Source: a virus. Taken from it: a stretch of 50,005 nucleotides of DNA. Under the pieces are notes generated by a model. The model ran no database searches, was not told where the DNA came from, and saw nothing but the letters and a program-made list of their open reading frames with translations. The DNA lies in the IMG/VR virus record IMGVR_UViG_3300047560_001339, positions 1-50,005 of that record. One strand, given 5' to 3'. Below are positions 39,746 through 49,866 of this stretch, one piece after another (the stretch's first letter is position 1; every line of letters starts with the position of its first letter). Both the position numbers and the translations under genes were made by a program.

Positions 39746-42700
39746 ATGCCTCAGTTAATTAATATTCAAGGTTATGGCGTTGTATCATTCCCAGATGATA
39801 TGACCAAAGATCAAATTGCAAGCGCAATTGAAAACGAAAAACTACCTGAACAAAAACCTTTCCGCCCTGATTACACACCTTCTGAAGCTTTAGGTCATGC
39901 TTGGGAGCGTGGTAAGATGCAACTTAGTTCTGCATTTGGAGATGTTATTCCTGCAGCGGTAGGTTCTGCATTAGGTTTTGAAGATTATGCTAAGCGTCAA
40001 ATGGATGAAGCGACTGAAACACAACGCATGATCCAAGCACAACATCCTGCCGAAGTACAATCCTATAAAGAAATTACAGGTCCTACAAGTCTTGGTACTT
40101 ACGCTTTAGAAACAGCAGGTGAACAAGCACTTAATTTATTAACAAGTATTGGTCCTGGTGCTGTAGGTCGTGTTGGTGCTGGTGCATTAGCTAAACGTGG
40201 TTTAATGGAAGCAGCTGAAAAAGCTGCCGCAGAAGCTGGTCTTACTGGTGAAGCTGCTCAACTATACGCGGCTAATAAGTTAAAAGAAGCAGCACCTGAA
40301 TTAGCTAAGAGACAAATGGTTGGTCAAAACTTAGGTATTTACTTAGGTTCATACGCACAAAACTATCCTGAATTATTTCAAAATGTATACGATGCTACAG
40401 GTAAATTAGAACCTGGTGCAGCTGCGTTATATTCTTCAGTCAGTGCTGGTTTAGATTCAGCATTCCCAGCTTACGTATTTAAAAAATTAGCAGGCCCAGC
40501 AGACAAACAGTTAAAGATGTCTATCGCTGAAAAGATTCTAGAAAAATCTGGTATGAAACCAGGTGTACTTAGAAGTGCTACAGCCGCACTCGGTGAAGGC
40601 ATGGCAATGGAAGGTTTAACTGAGTCAGCTCAAGAAGGCATCAGTATTGCAGCAGAACGTTTTATTGCAGATCACCCAGAAGTATTTGGTTCAAAAGAGT
40701 GGGATAGAATTATTGAGTCTGGTCTACGTGGTTCTATTGCTGGTGGTATCTTTGGTGCTCCTGCTGGTGCAGTAGAAGGTATACGTGGTAAAACAGAAAC
40801 TAAAGAAGAGCCAGCTCCACCTCCACCAGAACTAGGCGACTTAGCATCAGCGAATGTGTTACCTGGTGCACCACCTCCTGCCCCACCAAGCGGTGCTAAA
40901 AATATTCCATACGAACAACAAGCCATTGAAAAATGGAACTCAATGAGTGATATTAAGTTTGATCAACTTGCAAACGAAGATAAGTATGCAGTGATTGATG
41001 CTATGAAAAAAGGCAAGCTTGACGAGAAACTTGTTGAGGAAATACAATTTAAACCACCTATTCAGGAAATGAGAGTTAAAGATGAAGGATTGGTCCCCCC
41101 AGCAACTACACAAGATATTTCGTTACTTGGACAGCCCGTGGAGCGAGGATTACCCGGAAGAACTGAAAAACGCCTCGGAGCTGGACCTAGCGACACTACA
41201 GGTATTATTGGACAACCTGAAAGAGGAAAAACGCCAGAGCCTGGTGCATTAAAACCAGAAGACTCAATTAAATTCTTTAAAGGCGCTGAACCTGAAACAT
41301 TTAATCAAGCAGTTAACCAGCATAAGAATCGTACTAATAGAGTACTGATGCCTATTGATCAGTTTTTAGCGTTAGCTAAAGAGGATAAAGTAGACGCTGA
41401 TAAACTTAAAAATGCTAGAGAAATTGTTGCAAAAGGTGGTCAATTTGAAGATAGAAACTTTAAAGGTATCCCTCAATTATTTTTTAATACTTCTGAAAAA
41501 AATCCTACCGTTGCTAAAGTAACAGGACATGAAGGAAGACATAGGGCACTAGCTTTAAAAGAAGCTGGATACACTCATATGCCTGTAGACGTAGAAGGAA
41601 ATATAAGATGGTCTGAACAGTTTGATAGAAACAATTTTGATTATCAAGAAAATCTTCCTATGCATTTAGCTAATGAAGATGGTAATTGGGCTATGCCGTT
41701 CCCGTTTAATCGAGAAGGTAATCAAGTAGATGTATCGATGCCTACTACTCCACAAGAATCAAGAGCAGCTGCCCCAACAACAGGCGAAACATCTGAATCA
41801 CTTATTAGCCATCTAGTAAAAGAATTTGGTAATAACATCCGCAATGCAATCAAACGTGGTGTCATAGGTATTGTGAATGATGTAAAAGATTTACCTCGTG
41901 AGATTCAAGATAAGATTGGTGCCTCTACAGTAGGTGCATACCATAAAGGTAAATCCTACATTATTGCTAACCGAGTATCAAAAGATACTGCACGTCGTAC
42001 ATTATTACATGAAGTAGGTGAGCATCAAGGTTTAGAAGGTATGCTTGGTAAAGATATTTATAAACAAGTATTGCGCCAAGTTAAACAATTAAACAAAATG
42101 GATCCTGCAGTTACGGCAGCACATGATCATGTAACTAAAATGTATCCTGAATTACAACCTAATTCTGAAGCTTATCTACGTGAAGTACTTGCTAGAATTG
42201 GTGAAACAGCGCCACAAAATACTATTTGGCGTCGAGTTGTTGCTGCAGTTAAAACATTCTTAACTAAAGCTGGGTTATATAATCCTAATAATATGACGTC
42301 TGCTGATATCCAAGACATGATCTTGCATTCACTACGTACAACATTAAAACAAAAAGAGACAGCTGCGCCAGCGATGGCATTGCAAGCTAAGAAAGACCTT
42401 AATCAATATGATGTACAAGAGTCTAGAAGTTTAGTAGATTCTGTAGGTGAAACAATTAGATCTACTCCAGTTTATAATAGTAAGCTTGGCCGTGAAGTAC
42501 GTAACGTCTACTCTATTATTCCAGATAAATTAAGAGCTCTAAGTATGTCATTCTTGTCATTACCTCAGATGACAGAGTTATTTGGCACTGAATTACCTGC
42601 ACTTAATAAGATTTTAGATACTATTAATAGACGTGGTAATGTCTTAGAACAACTTCGTGAAAAAGTTGAACATATGGTATTTGACGGTGTTGACATTCTT

Positions 42701-45097
42701 AAGAAGTACCCAAAACCAGTTATAGATAAATTTAATGATATTGCACATAAGCTTACTGCTAACCGTATCGATCCTAGAGTAGCGAAGAAAGACCAAGAGA
42801 ATTATGATGAAGAACTTATCCGTGCTTGGAATAACTTACCTAAAGAATTAACTGACTTAGCATATAAGTATTCTAATCAATACGCTGAATACCGTAATAA
42901 AATGATTGATCAAGTAGAACGTCGTGCAGGCAAGAGTATTGCAGATCAATTAAGAACTCGTTTTGAAAATGAAAAGATTTCATTCTACTTACCACTACGT
43001 CGTAAAGGCAATTATAGACTTGCTTATAATGATAAGAATGGTGAACGCGTTGTAGTTCATAGAGAATCCCCTGCTGAAATAGCTGATGAACAAAGAAAAG
43101 CTCAAGCTGCAGGCGGTAAAGATTTTGAATCATCTCTTATTACTCGAGAAGTAAACTATAAAGATACACCTCCTATTGGCTTCGTTAAAAATATTATTGA
43201 CTTACTAGATAAGCAAATGGTTATTAATGAAGAAGACCCAGTACAACGTGAAAGCAAAGAACGACTTATTAATGAAGTTTATAAATCATACCTAGATCTA
43301 TTCCCAGATGAATCCTTACGTCAACAAATGCGTACTCGTGAAGGCGTAGAAGGATATATTAAAGACGTAGTAGGCGGCTTTGCTGATGTAGGTTCTAAAC
43401 TAGCTAATCAATTATCTAACCTAGAATTTAGACCTGAGTTAGATGAACACTATAAAGAGTTAAAAGATCAAGAAGCAGCATATAGGCAAAATAATCCTGA
43501 CTTTAATCAAAACAAAGTGATTTCTCAAGTCGCTCAAAATATGTATGATCAAAAGAAATTCTTAGACAATCCTGTAGCAGATAACTTATCTTCTAACTTA
43601 GGTTGGTTCAGTTACATGTGGCATATTGCAGGTAACGTATCTTCTGCGCTTATCAACTTAACTCAAGTTCCTATGGTTGTAGTGCCTATGCTTAGTGGTA
43701 AATATGGTTGGGGTGCTACATTTAAAGCTTTAAGTAATGCATATGGTACTTATAGAAAAGGCGGCTTTGATACTAATAGAAGATTCATGCCTGACTTTAG
43801 CTTCGGTGCTAATTTAAAACCTGGTGATAAATACTACAAACTTTATCATGCAGCGGTAAGTCAATCAGCACTTCGTCGTAACGTAGGTTATGAATTGACC
43901 GAAATGCGTCGTTCTACAGCAGATGAATTTACTGGAACTAGAGCCAAGATTGAGACAGGACTTGGTTGGGTATTCGGTAATTCAGAAAGATTGAATAGAG
44001 AAGTTACATTAATTGCTGCATATGATTTAGGTATTGAAAAAGGTTTATCCCCAGAACAAGCTATTAAAGAAGCAATTGATATTACAGTTAGATCTCATTC
44101 ACATGCTTTATCTGAAGCTGGTCCTAAGATGTTCCAAACTGGACTAGGTAAGGTTGCATTTACTTTCAAACGCTTTGCTCAAACACAGATTTATAACGTA
44201 GCTAGACTGTTTCATCAAGCATTCCAAGGTGTTGATAAGCCTACTCGGTTAATTGCACAAAAACAATTAGCAGGTATTATGGGTATGACTTATGCATTCT
44301 CTGGTGCTCAAGGCTTACCTCTCTACGGCGCAGCTAATATGTTTATGTCTGCTTGCGCAGCTATGTTTGGTGATGACGATGAGCCATATGATTTTGATGA
44401 ACAAGTTCGATCAGCCATCGGGGATCTCGGTTATAAAGGCCCACTCAATAAATTAACAAATCTCGATATTGCTTCGAGAACAGGTTTCAATGGCATGGTA
44501 TGGCATACCGATGACCGACGCTTATCTGAAGTTGGATTTGCTCCATACGTAGCAGAACACTTCTTCGGCCCAGCTTACCAAGCTTTACTTGTAAATCCTG
44601 AACGTGCAATGACACAATTCAATCAAGGTGAATCAATGAAAGCATTAGAGACTATGACTCCATCTTTCGTGAAGAATCCTGTTAAAGCATTTAGATTTGC
44701 AACAGAAGGTGCATTAACATCAAGCGGTGCTAAAATTGTAGACGATGTAAGTGCTATGAGTTCCTTCATGCAGATATTTGGATTCAGTAATGCAGAGCTA
44801 TCAGAGGCTTATGCTAGAGCTAACTCTATGAAGAAAGCTGAACAACTAATTCAAGCAAGACGTACTTCTATTCTAGACTTATATTACCTAGCTAAGATTT
44901 CAGGTGATGATGAGATGCTAGCTGAGATTGATCAGAAACGACGCAACTTTAATGAAGCTCATCCTTCATATTCAATATCTACAGATACATTAAGACGTTC
45001 TTATATTGGTAAGGAAGAGCGTGTTAAGAATTCAGTAGACGGTGTTTATCTTAATAAGAAACTTAAGAATCAACTTATAGAAGAATACGGCGATTAA
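39746..45097 (+). CDS. Giant polyvalent virion protein (ParB-like, metalloprotease-like, PLxRFG)
   Basis: 1783 residues. The N-terminal ~50 residues (INIQGYGVVSFPDDMTKDQI) recur in phage internal proteins. Residues ~130-345 are Ala/Gly-rich helices. A ParB-like segment follows with HEGRHRALALKEAG near 595. HEVGEHQGLEGMLG starts at 755; its histidines are five apart, so it is not a standard HExxH zincin. YLPLRRKGNYRL near 1081 resembles the PLxRFG domain. Hydrophobic helices lie ~1285-1330 and ~1505-1540. Phage polyvalent proteins are packaged and enter the cell with the DNA. I see no Shine-Dalgarno before the ATG. Confidence 0.7.
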   Translation: MPQLINIQGYGVVSFPDDMTKDQIASAIENEKLPEQKPFRPDYTPSEALGHAWERGKMQLSSAFGDVIPAAVGSALGFEDYAKRQMDEATETQRMIQAQHPAEVQSYKEITGPTSLGTYALETAGEQALNLLTSIGPGAVGRVGAGALAKRGLMEAAEKAAAEAGLTGEAAQLYAANKLKEAAPELAKRQMVGQNLGIYLGSYAQNYPELFQNVYDATGKLEPGAAALYSSVSAGLDSAFPAYVFKKLAGPADKQLKMSIAEKILEKSGMKPGVLRSATAALGEGMAMEGLTESAQEGISIAAERFIADHPEVFGSKEWDRIIESGLRGSIAGGIFGAPAGAVEGIRGKTETKEEPAPPPPELGDLASANVLPGAPPPAPPSGAKNIPYEQQAIEKWNSMSDIKFDQLANEDKYAVIDAMKKGKLDEKLVEEIQFKPPIQEMRVKDEGLVPPATTQDISLLGQPVERGLPGRTEKRLGAGPSDTTGIIGQPERGKTPEPGALKPEDSIKFFKGAEPETFNQAVNQHKNRTNRVLMPIDQFLALAKEDKVDADKLKNAREIVAKGGQFEDRNFKGIPQLFFNTSEKNPTVAKVTGHEGRHRALALKEAGYTHMPVDVEGNIRWSEQFDRNNFDYQENLPMHLANEDGNWAMPFPFNREGNQVDVSMPTTPQESRAAAPTTGETSESLISHLVKEFGNNIRNAIKRGVIGIVNDVKDLPREIQDKIGASTVGAYHKGKSYIIANRVSKDTARRTLLHEVGEHQGLEGMLGKDIYKQVLRQVKQLNKMDPAVTAAHDHVTKMYPELQPNSEAYLREVLARIGETAPQNTIWRRVVAAVKTFLTKAGLYNPNNMTSADIQDMILHSLRTTLKQKETAAPAMALQAKKDLNQYDVQESRSLVDSVGETIRSTPVYNSKLGREVRNVYSIIPDKLRALSMSFLSLPQMTELFGTELPALNKILDTINRRGNVLEQLREKVEHMVFDGVDILKKYPKPVIDKFNDIAHKLTANRIDPRVAKKDQENYDEELIRAWNNLPKELTDLAYKYSNQYAEYRNKMIDQVERRAGKSIADQLRTRFENEKISFYLPLRRKGNYRLAYNDKNGERVVVHRESPAEIADEQRKAQAAGGKDFESSLITREVNYKDTPPIGFVKNIIDLLDKQMVINEEDPVQRESKERLINEVYKSYLDLFPDESLRQQMRTREGVEGYIKDVVGGFADVGSKLANQLSNLEFRPELDEHYKELKDQEAAYRQNNPDFNQNKVISQVAQNMYDQKKFLDNPVADNLSSNLGWFSYMWHIAGNVSSALINLTQVPMVVVPMLSGKYGWGATFKALSNAYGTYRKGGFDTNRRFMPDFSFGANLKPGDKYYKLYHAAVSQSALRRNVGYELTEMRRSTADEFTGTRAKIETGLGWVFGNSERLNREVTLIAAYDLGIEKGLSPEQAIKEAIDITVRSHSHALSEAGPKMFQTGLGKVAFTFKRFAQTQIYNVARLFHQAFQGVDKPTRLIAQKQLAGIMGMTYAFSGAQGLPLYGAANMFMSACAAMFGDDDEPYDFDEQVRSAIGDLGYKGPLNKLTNLDIASRTGFNGMVWHTDDRRLSEVGFAPYVAEHFFGPAYQALLVNPERAMTQFNQGESMKALETMTPSFVKNPVKAFRFATEGALTSSGAKIVDDVSAMSSFMQIFGFSNAELSEAYARANSMKKAEQLIQARRTSILDLYYLAKISGDDEMLAEIDQKRRNFNEAHPSYSISTDTLRRSYIGKEERVKNSVDGVYLNKKLKNQLIEEYGD

Positions 45098-45294
45098 TTA
45101 ATACGCCAGGCTCTAACACCTAGACAATTGTCTTTCACTGTAACAAAAGCTTTCATTTTGACCCCAGCACGTTTAGCCCCCGTCTCGATTGCATAAATCA
45201 TAGGCGAAGGCTTTAGCGTAGGAATAAAGAAACTTTCCCCAATGGACATTGCTTCAAAAGGGAATACCCATTCAGGCTCAGTGTGTAGACTCAT
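45094..45294 (-). CDS. Small conserved phage protein, 66 aa
   Basis: Contains FPFEAMSIGESFFIPT and ends GVRAWRIN, a pattern seen in short early proteins of many phages (role unknown). Last gene of the minus-strand replication operon; AAAGGGATTAG precedes the ATG and its start overlaps the primase gene by 17 nt. It meets the giant plus-strand gene head-on with a 4-nt overlap and no visible terminator between. Confidence 0.6.
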   Translation of the reverse strand: MSLHTEPEWVFPFEAMSIGESFFIPTLKPSPMIYAIETGAKRAGVKMKAFVTVKDNCLGVRAWRIN

Positions 45295-48136
45295 CTAATC
45301 CCTTTAGAATCTCTTCAGGTAGTGAGGATAGATTAAGTTTATAAACACTTGTTGCAGCTTTACCAAAATCTTTCCATCCTGCATTCATACGCTTCTTCAC
45401 ATCTTTACCTGTTTGAATATCAATACCTGCTTGTACTAATTGGAATAAGAATTCTTTTCTACTTACAGACATCTCGCCTAGGTACTTATCAAATTCAGTC
45501 TTAGATATATACATCGTATGACTATCATTTTCTACACGAATAACCAATGCAGTTCTAGGTTCCATAATCATCTTACCGTCTTTATAAGCTAGGATGCCAG
45601 TTTGATTCTTATTGACATAGTCTGATAGTACAGATTCATAATCAACACTATTGACCTTAACTACGTTATCTTTAATTGTAATCATTTCTGTTACGATACG
45701 TTTATAAACTCTAGTCAAATCAAAGTTTGTAATACCGGCAGTGTTAGTTATTTCGCCTGCTGTCATTGCTGCAGCTACTAAGTTCTCATAGAATCGATAG
45801 GATGTATCTTCACCAAAGTCTTTCTTAAACTTCAAGCACCATTTATCTATCATGTTACTGATTGATTGTTCGCCTGTGGTATAAACAGCTTGGACAAATT
45901 TAGGTCCTGCCCATCCATAATTAAATCTAAAGCTATCAAAAATCTCACGGCCAATCGCTGCATCAGTTTTAAATACGTCTGGCTTGCGCACAGATAATTC
46001 AATAAGCCGTGCTACTTCACCATTAGGGTCTTTCTTCAATGTCGTTAACTTGTCATATAAAGAATGATTTGATGTAAAGATTGCTATTAATGATGCTGAC
46101 ATCTCATGGTCTCGTTCTGCATTGACTGATGCTTGCATACGGATCTTAGATTTACCTTGTGAAATCTTATGGATTAACTGAGATAGAGTCTTAGGTAATA
46201 TGTTACCCACTTCGTCTAGACCAAATGGAATATTATGTAAGCCTAGGTAACGACCTGTCATACCGTTCTCTGTTGCATCTAACACGGATAAATCTTTAGG
46301 GTTACCCCATACAGATAAAGCTGAATATAAAGCACCAGTCTTCGCTGCACCTGATTCACCTGTTAAACATATTGTCACGCCGGAGGTTGATGTGTAATCC
46401 ATCAATGCTGAGCCAAACCCTGCTAACATAGTAAAGGCATGTAGTTCTAAACTTGGTTGATTAAGTTTATCTGCTGCAATCTTCCAGTTATCAAAGCTAC
46501 CTGCAGGTGCTAAATGCTTAGCAATACCTCGGCATAATGGTGATGTTGGTGATGATACATCTGTACCATCTCGTAAATACTCGGTTCCACCAATTACAAA
46601 AGATTCTCTGTTAGGTGTCCACCCCATCTGCATACGCATAATTTCTGCAGAGGATTTGTTCATGAGGTACTGTCCCCACTTGATTATATAGTTCATTAAA
46701 TATCCTACCTCCTTGTTTCCTGGATTAAATAACACGCCATTACTTGCTATGACTTCTTTGAATTTCTCAATAGCATAGACATGTTTAATTGGTAATAAAA
46801 ATTCTCTTTCTGGATCATTAGGTAACATAGCTTTCATAAGTAAGCATTCACCGTCAGCCACACTGAATATACGCTTGACTGGATAGATGTCATACAATGA
46901 TACAATGATAGGTTCTTTAGCTATCGGTACTCCCTCTGAATCATATTCCATAGGAGGTAAATAATAGATACCGCCATTCTTACCATATACAAACGGTTGT
47001 AACTCTTGTGGTAAACCATTAAGTTTAGTTGATACTTTAGTTGTAGTTGTGGTTGTAGTAGTAATTGTTTCTAGTACCGTCTCACTTACGGCAGGTGATA
47101 TTTGAAGTTGATTACTAATTCCTAATGGGTTAGCCGGTTTGATTTTGCCTTTAAACGGACAGCCGTCGCATCCACCTGGATTAACATTGTTAAATGTTTC
47201 GCATGACTGAGGCTTACCTCGTGTTGTTTCTGCCTTTCTGATGGTTGCTATTTTGTTATAGTCAGGATGATCTTCCGACATCATGTGAATAGCTTCGTCC
47301 CCATCAGAACAATTTCTAGCAATAGAAAGCCCTGCCCACCATAAAGGTTCTGGCACTTCTTTAGCATTCTCTAATATAAACTTAATCTGATTACAACCAT
47401 TACCTTCTAATGACTTGATAGCTATGTCTTTAAACTTGGACTCATAGTTATCTAGCTTTAACATTTTCTTCTGATCTTCACTAAGTCCTTTAGGGATAGA
47501 AGCTAGAATATCATCATGTGCTACTTGGACTTCACCTAAGAAGTTCTTAAATTCTTCATAAGAATAAACCGGTACATCTTCAGTCAACATATAGGTACGA
47601 CTTGGTGGATCAGATTTTTGATTGAATGTATCAGGGCAACGTAAGATACGTGCTACGTCTGCAGTAACAACTGGATCAATCTTAAGTCCTCTACCTAAAC
47701 AAAACTCTTTAAACTTTTCAGCGTAGGGTTTCCATTCAGGTGTAGGGATATCGTGATCAAGAGGCCAGTATGCATGTATACCACCGCCTGAATCTACTTT
47801 AACTGGAGGAGGTAAGCCTTCTTTATTAACAAAATCTTCTAATGCTTGATTAGCTTCGCCTTTAGATAAATAGCCTTTACCTTCGCCAACATCAAGATCA
47901 ACAAAGAATGACTTGGCTAGTATTGCATTTTCTGCTTTACGACTATAGCCATCGAATGAACTTAAGGCTACGAAGATATTAGTATTTGTTTTGATGAGGT
48001 CTTTGACTGTTGGTTCTATGTCATCGATGTTCTCAACAAATTTGTGTTTCATGTATGTACCTTCGCCCGGGTCTTTTGTTGCTATGCAATACACACCCTT
48101 ACTTGGTAATACTTTCTTATAAAATTCTGTAATCAT
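45278..48136 (-). CDS. Primase-helicase (AEP primase plus DUF927-like ATPase)
   Basis: 952 residues. The N-terminal archaeo-eukaryotic primase core has FFVDLDVG (metal ligands D80, D82), SGGGIHAYW (H121) and D154/ADVARILRCP (R163). Then come a Cys cluster (PGGCDGCPFKG), a Thr-rich linker and a helicase ATPase with Walker A TGESGAAKTG (~590-600) and a FGLDEVGNILPKTLSQLIHK segment as in DUF927-type helicases. It would both prime and unwind DNA at the phage origin. AGGAAACTGCAA precedes the ATG. Downstream of an operator-like palindrome. Confidence 0.85.
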   Translation of the reverse strand: MITEFYKKVLPSKGVYCIATKDPGEGTYMKHKFVENIDDIEPTVKDLIKTNTNIFVALSSFDGYSRKAENAILAKSFFVDLDVGEGKGYLSKGEANQALEDFVNKEGLPPPVKVDSGGGIHAYWPLDHDIPTPEWKPYAEKFKEFCLGRGLKIDPVVTADVARILRCPDTFNQKSDPPSRTYMLTEDVPVYSYEEFKNFLGEVQVAHDDILASIPKGLSEDQKKMLKLDNYESKFKDIAIKSLEGNGCNQIKFILENAKEVPEPLWWAGLSIARNCSDGDEAIHMMSEDHPDYNKIATIRKAETTRGKPQSCETFNNVNPGGCDGCPFKGKIKPANPLGISNQLQISPAVSETVLETITTTTTTTTKVSTKLNGLPQELQPFVYGKNGGIYYLPPMEYDSEGVPIAKEPIIVSLYDIYPVKRIFSVADGECLLMKAMLPNDPEREFLLPIKHVYAIEKFKEVIASNGVLFNPGNKEVGYLMNYIIKWGQYLMNKSSAEIMRMQMGWTPNRESFVIGGTEYLRDGTDVSSPTSPLCRGIAKHLAPAGSFDNWKIAADKLNQPSLELHAFTMLAGFGSALMDYTSTSGVTICLTGESGAAKTGALYSALSVWGNPKDLSVLDATENGMTGRYLGLHNIPFGLDEVGNILPKTLSQLIHKISQGKSKIRMQASVNAERDHEMSASLIAIFTSNHSLYDKLTTLKKDPNGEVARLIELSVRKPDVFKTDAAIGREIFDSFRFNYGWAGPKFVQAVYTTGEQSISNMIDKWCLKFKKDFGEDTSYRFYENLVAAAMTAGEITNTAGITNFDLTRVYKRIVTEMITIKDNVVKVNSVDYESVLSDYVNKNQTGILAYKDGKMIMEPRTALVIRVENDSHTMYISKTEFDKYLGEMSVSRKEFLFQLVQAGIDIQTGKDVKKRMNAGWKDFGKAATSVYKLNLSSLPEEILKGLDESTH
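47036..47076 (-). repeat. Low-complexity Thr-codon run in the primase linker
   Basis: A run of ACN codons (ITTTTTTTTKVSTK in protein) between the primase and helicase halves. Such microsatellite-like linkers change length easily. Confidence 0.6.
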
Positions 48137-48173
48137 TTGCAGTTTCCTAATTTTTTAGTCAACAGTATCCCAC

Positions 48174-48188
48174 CACACAAATTGTGTG
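48174..48188. promoter_or_regulatory. Palindromic operator-like site between HTH and primase genes
   Basis: CACACAA-A-TTGTGTG is a perfect 7-1-7 palindrome. Read as ACACA-N3-TGTGT (48175-48187) it has the same half-sites and spacing as the palindrome in the pqqA promoter. It lies 42 nt downstream of the HTH gene and 38 nt upstream of the primase start. A plausible binding site for that HTH protein, or a small hairpin. Confidence 0.55.
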
Positions 48189-48230
48189 TTTTTAAAATTT
48201 ACTACGGGATATCTCTATTCTACTACGTTT

Positions 48231-48539
48231 TTATACTTTGTCACGTATTGCGTTTAAATAATTTTTAGCCACGGTCATATCCGGCGCAGGTAATATACCT
48301 TTGTCAAGTCCTTGGTTAATTTTTTCTATAAACTTTACGATACGCTCATAATTCTTTTCTCTTACATATTGACCGCGAAACCAACTATGTATTGACATCC
48401 TAGATACATTGAAAGCTTCTGCAACATAAGAGGTTGGGAGGTTTGCTTTTACACAAACCTTACCCAGTTGTACTCCGATACGCGTAGGATCAGCTTTATT
48501 CAATCCTAATATAAATTGTTCACTATATGGTCTAGCCAT
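48231..48539 (-). CDS. HTH DNA-binding protein
   Basis: 102 residues. The helix-turn-helix is visible at ~33-55 (LPTSYVAEAFNVSRMSIHSW), with the V-A-E-A-F-N-V-S-R-x-S-I-x-x-W pattern of Cro/C1-like regulators, then a helical C-terminus (NYERIVKFIEKINQGLDKGI). Set between the ssDNA-binding-like gene and the primase gene; likely an autoregulator of the early operon or an origin-binding factor. A palindrome lies just after it. AGGAGAAAATA precedes the ATG. Confidence 0.7.
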   Translation of the reverse strand: MARPYSEQFILGLNKADPTRIGVQLGKVCVKANLPTSYVAEAFNVSRMSIHSWFRGQYVREKNYERIVKFIEKINQGLDKGILPAPDMTVAKNYLNAIRDKV

Positions 48540-48548
48540 TATTTTCTC

Positions 48549-49400
48549 CTATGACTTTGCAGACCATTTATTAATGATAGAACTTACATCAGCTTTTGGT
48601 GCAGCTGGTTGCGCCGGTGCAGGTTCAGTTGCTCTTAATGTTGGCTCAACAACATCTGCTTGTGGTTGTGGTGTATTAAGGGTTGGCTGTGCAACAGGTG
48701 GAGTATCATCTGCCTCTTGGAATACTCGTAGTGTTACATAGTTTTTAGCCTCGTCTGATTGGCCTACATTGTTTAATGTACCTAACATATCCATAGGCAC
48801 GGCACCACTTGGTTCAAATAATAACTTCTGATATGTCACAGATTTGTCGAAAGAAATCTTAGTGATCACATTGTTATTATTAATACCGCTTGCAGCAAGG
48901 TATCTAATATAGGTTTGGAACGGACGCTTACCATTAACTTCATCACCAAAGCAAGACTTAGGAGACAAGATTAATTGCATTACTTCTGTAGGTTTTGTAG
49001 GTTGAACTACTGCAGTTCTCCATGATAATTTACATGCAGGAGTCGCACCACGAATACTATGCTTACATTGATTACATGCAGGGGCTTGCGGTTCTTTTAC
49101 TTCTGCGTCAGGTGTCTGTGCATTATTAGACCAACATAGTGGTTTAGATTTAGCACCTGGTGTATAAGCGCTACCATAGAATGTACGTGAAGGTGAGTGA
49201 GCCATCTTGACAAAGACTACTTCAATCTCTTTATCTGTAGATGCAACTTCATTACCATTCACTAATAAATTAAACTTACCGCCATCCGTAGATAGACGTC
49301 TTGTATTAGCACGACCTGCAACTGCTAATGTATCTTCATTAAGACCGCCAGGGGCCATTAAAGAATTTTGTTGTAACTGCGCTATTAAATCGGTACTCAT
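48549..49400 (-). CDS. Probable ssDNA-binding replication protein
   Basis: 283 residues. N-terminal GRANTRRLSTDGGKFNLLVN, then strands with VVFVKMAHSPSRTFYGSAYT. A four-Cys region at ~89-125 (KPLCWSNNA; ACNQCKHS; ACKLSW) probably binds zinc, and a Pro/Gln/Ala-rich tail ends in a short conserved helix (SSIINKWSAKS), as in SSB-like proteins with flexible tails. The neighbourhood (primase-helicase, HTH, Gp157-like) fits. No exact family recognised. AAGGAGAAGTAT precedes the ATG. Confidence 0.55.
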   Translation of the reverse strand: MSTDLIAQLQQNSLMAPGGLNEDTLAVAGRANTRRLSTDGGKFNLLVNGNEVASTDKEIEVVFVKMAHSPSRTFYGSAYTPGAKSKPLCWSNNAQTPDAEVKEPQAPACNQCKHSIRGATPACKLSWRTAVVQPTKPTEVMQLILSPKSCFGDEVNGKRPFQTYIRYLAASGINNNNVITKISFDKSVTYQKLLFEPSGAVPMDMLGTLNNVGQSDEAKNYVTLRVFQEADDTPPVAQPTLNTPQPQADVVEPTLRATEPAPAQPAAPKADVSSIINKWSAKS

Positions 49401-49410
49401 ATACTTCTCC

Positions 49411-49866
49411 TTATTTTGCTGTTGGTTTTCTTACTACTGCTCTAAATTCTCTTACGGAACTAATACCAGGTGGTAATCCATCACCGCCATGATTAGCCAT
49501 AAACTCTCTAAAATTACTTTGATGAATCTTCTGCGCTAATAACTCTAGTGCATTTTCTTGGATCACGAATTGTTTAAACTCATCCCAATTACCACATGAG
49601 TATTCTTCTTTTACAGACTTAGTAATTGTGCCTGCATTAGTACGAATACTATCTGCGCCAATATGGTTACACTCGTCAATCAATACAGCTTCAATCTGTT
49701 TTAATTCTTCTTCTAACTGCCCACTTTTTGTAGTGTACTCACGATATAGAGTACTCTTAGCATCTCGTATTGTCAAGTAAGTTTTTACTAATTCTTCTAG
49801 TTTAGGGGCAGAATTAGAATCGGCCTCTACTGATATACCTAGATCTTCATTTAAATTTTCACTCAT
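49411..49866 (-). CDS. Gp157-like / replication-associated protein
   Basis: 151 residues. A coiled-coil N-terminal part (LEELVKTYLTIRDAKSTLYR, LEEELKQIEAVLIDEC) is followed by a compact domain with GADSIRTNAGTITKS, WDEFKQFVIQENALELLAQK and LPPGISSVREFRAVVRKP. This order is like the Gp157 family coded next to recombination/SSB genes; the role is unproven. TAAGGAGGAAATAA is a very strong ribosome binding site that overlaps the end of the gene upstream. Confidence 0.6.
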   Translation of the reverse strand: MSENLNEDLGISVEADSNSAPKLEELVKTYLTIRDAKSTLYREYTTKSGQLEEELKQIEAVLIDECNHIGADSIRTNAGTITKSVKEEYSCGNWDEFKQFVIQENALELLAQKIHQSNFREFMANHGGDGLPPGISSVREFRAVVRKPTAK

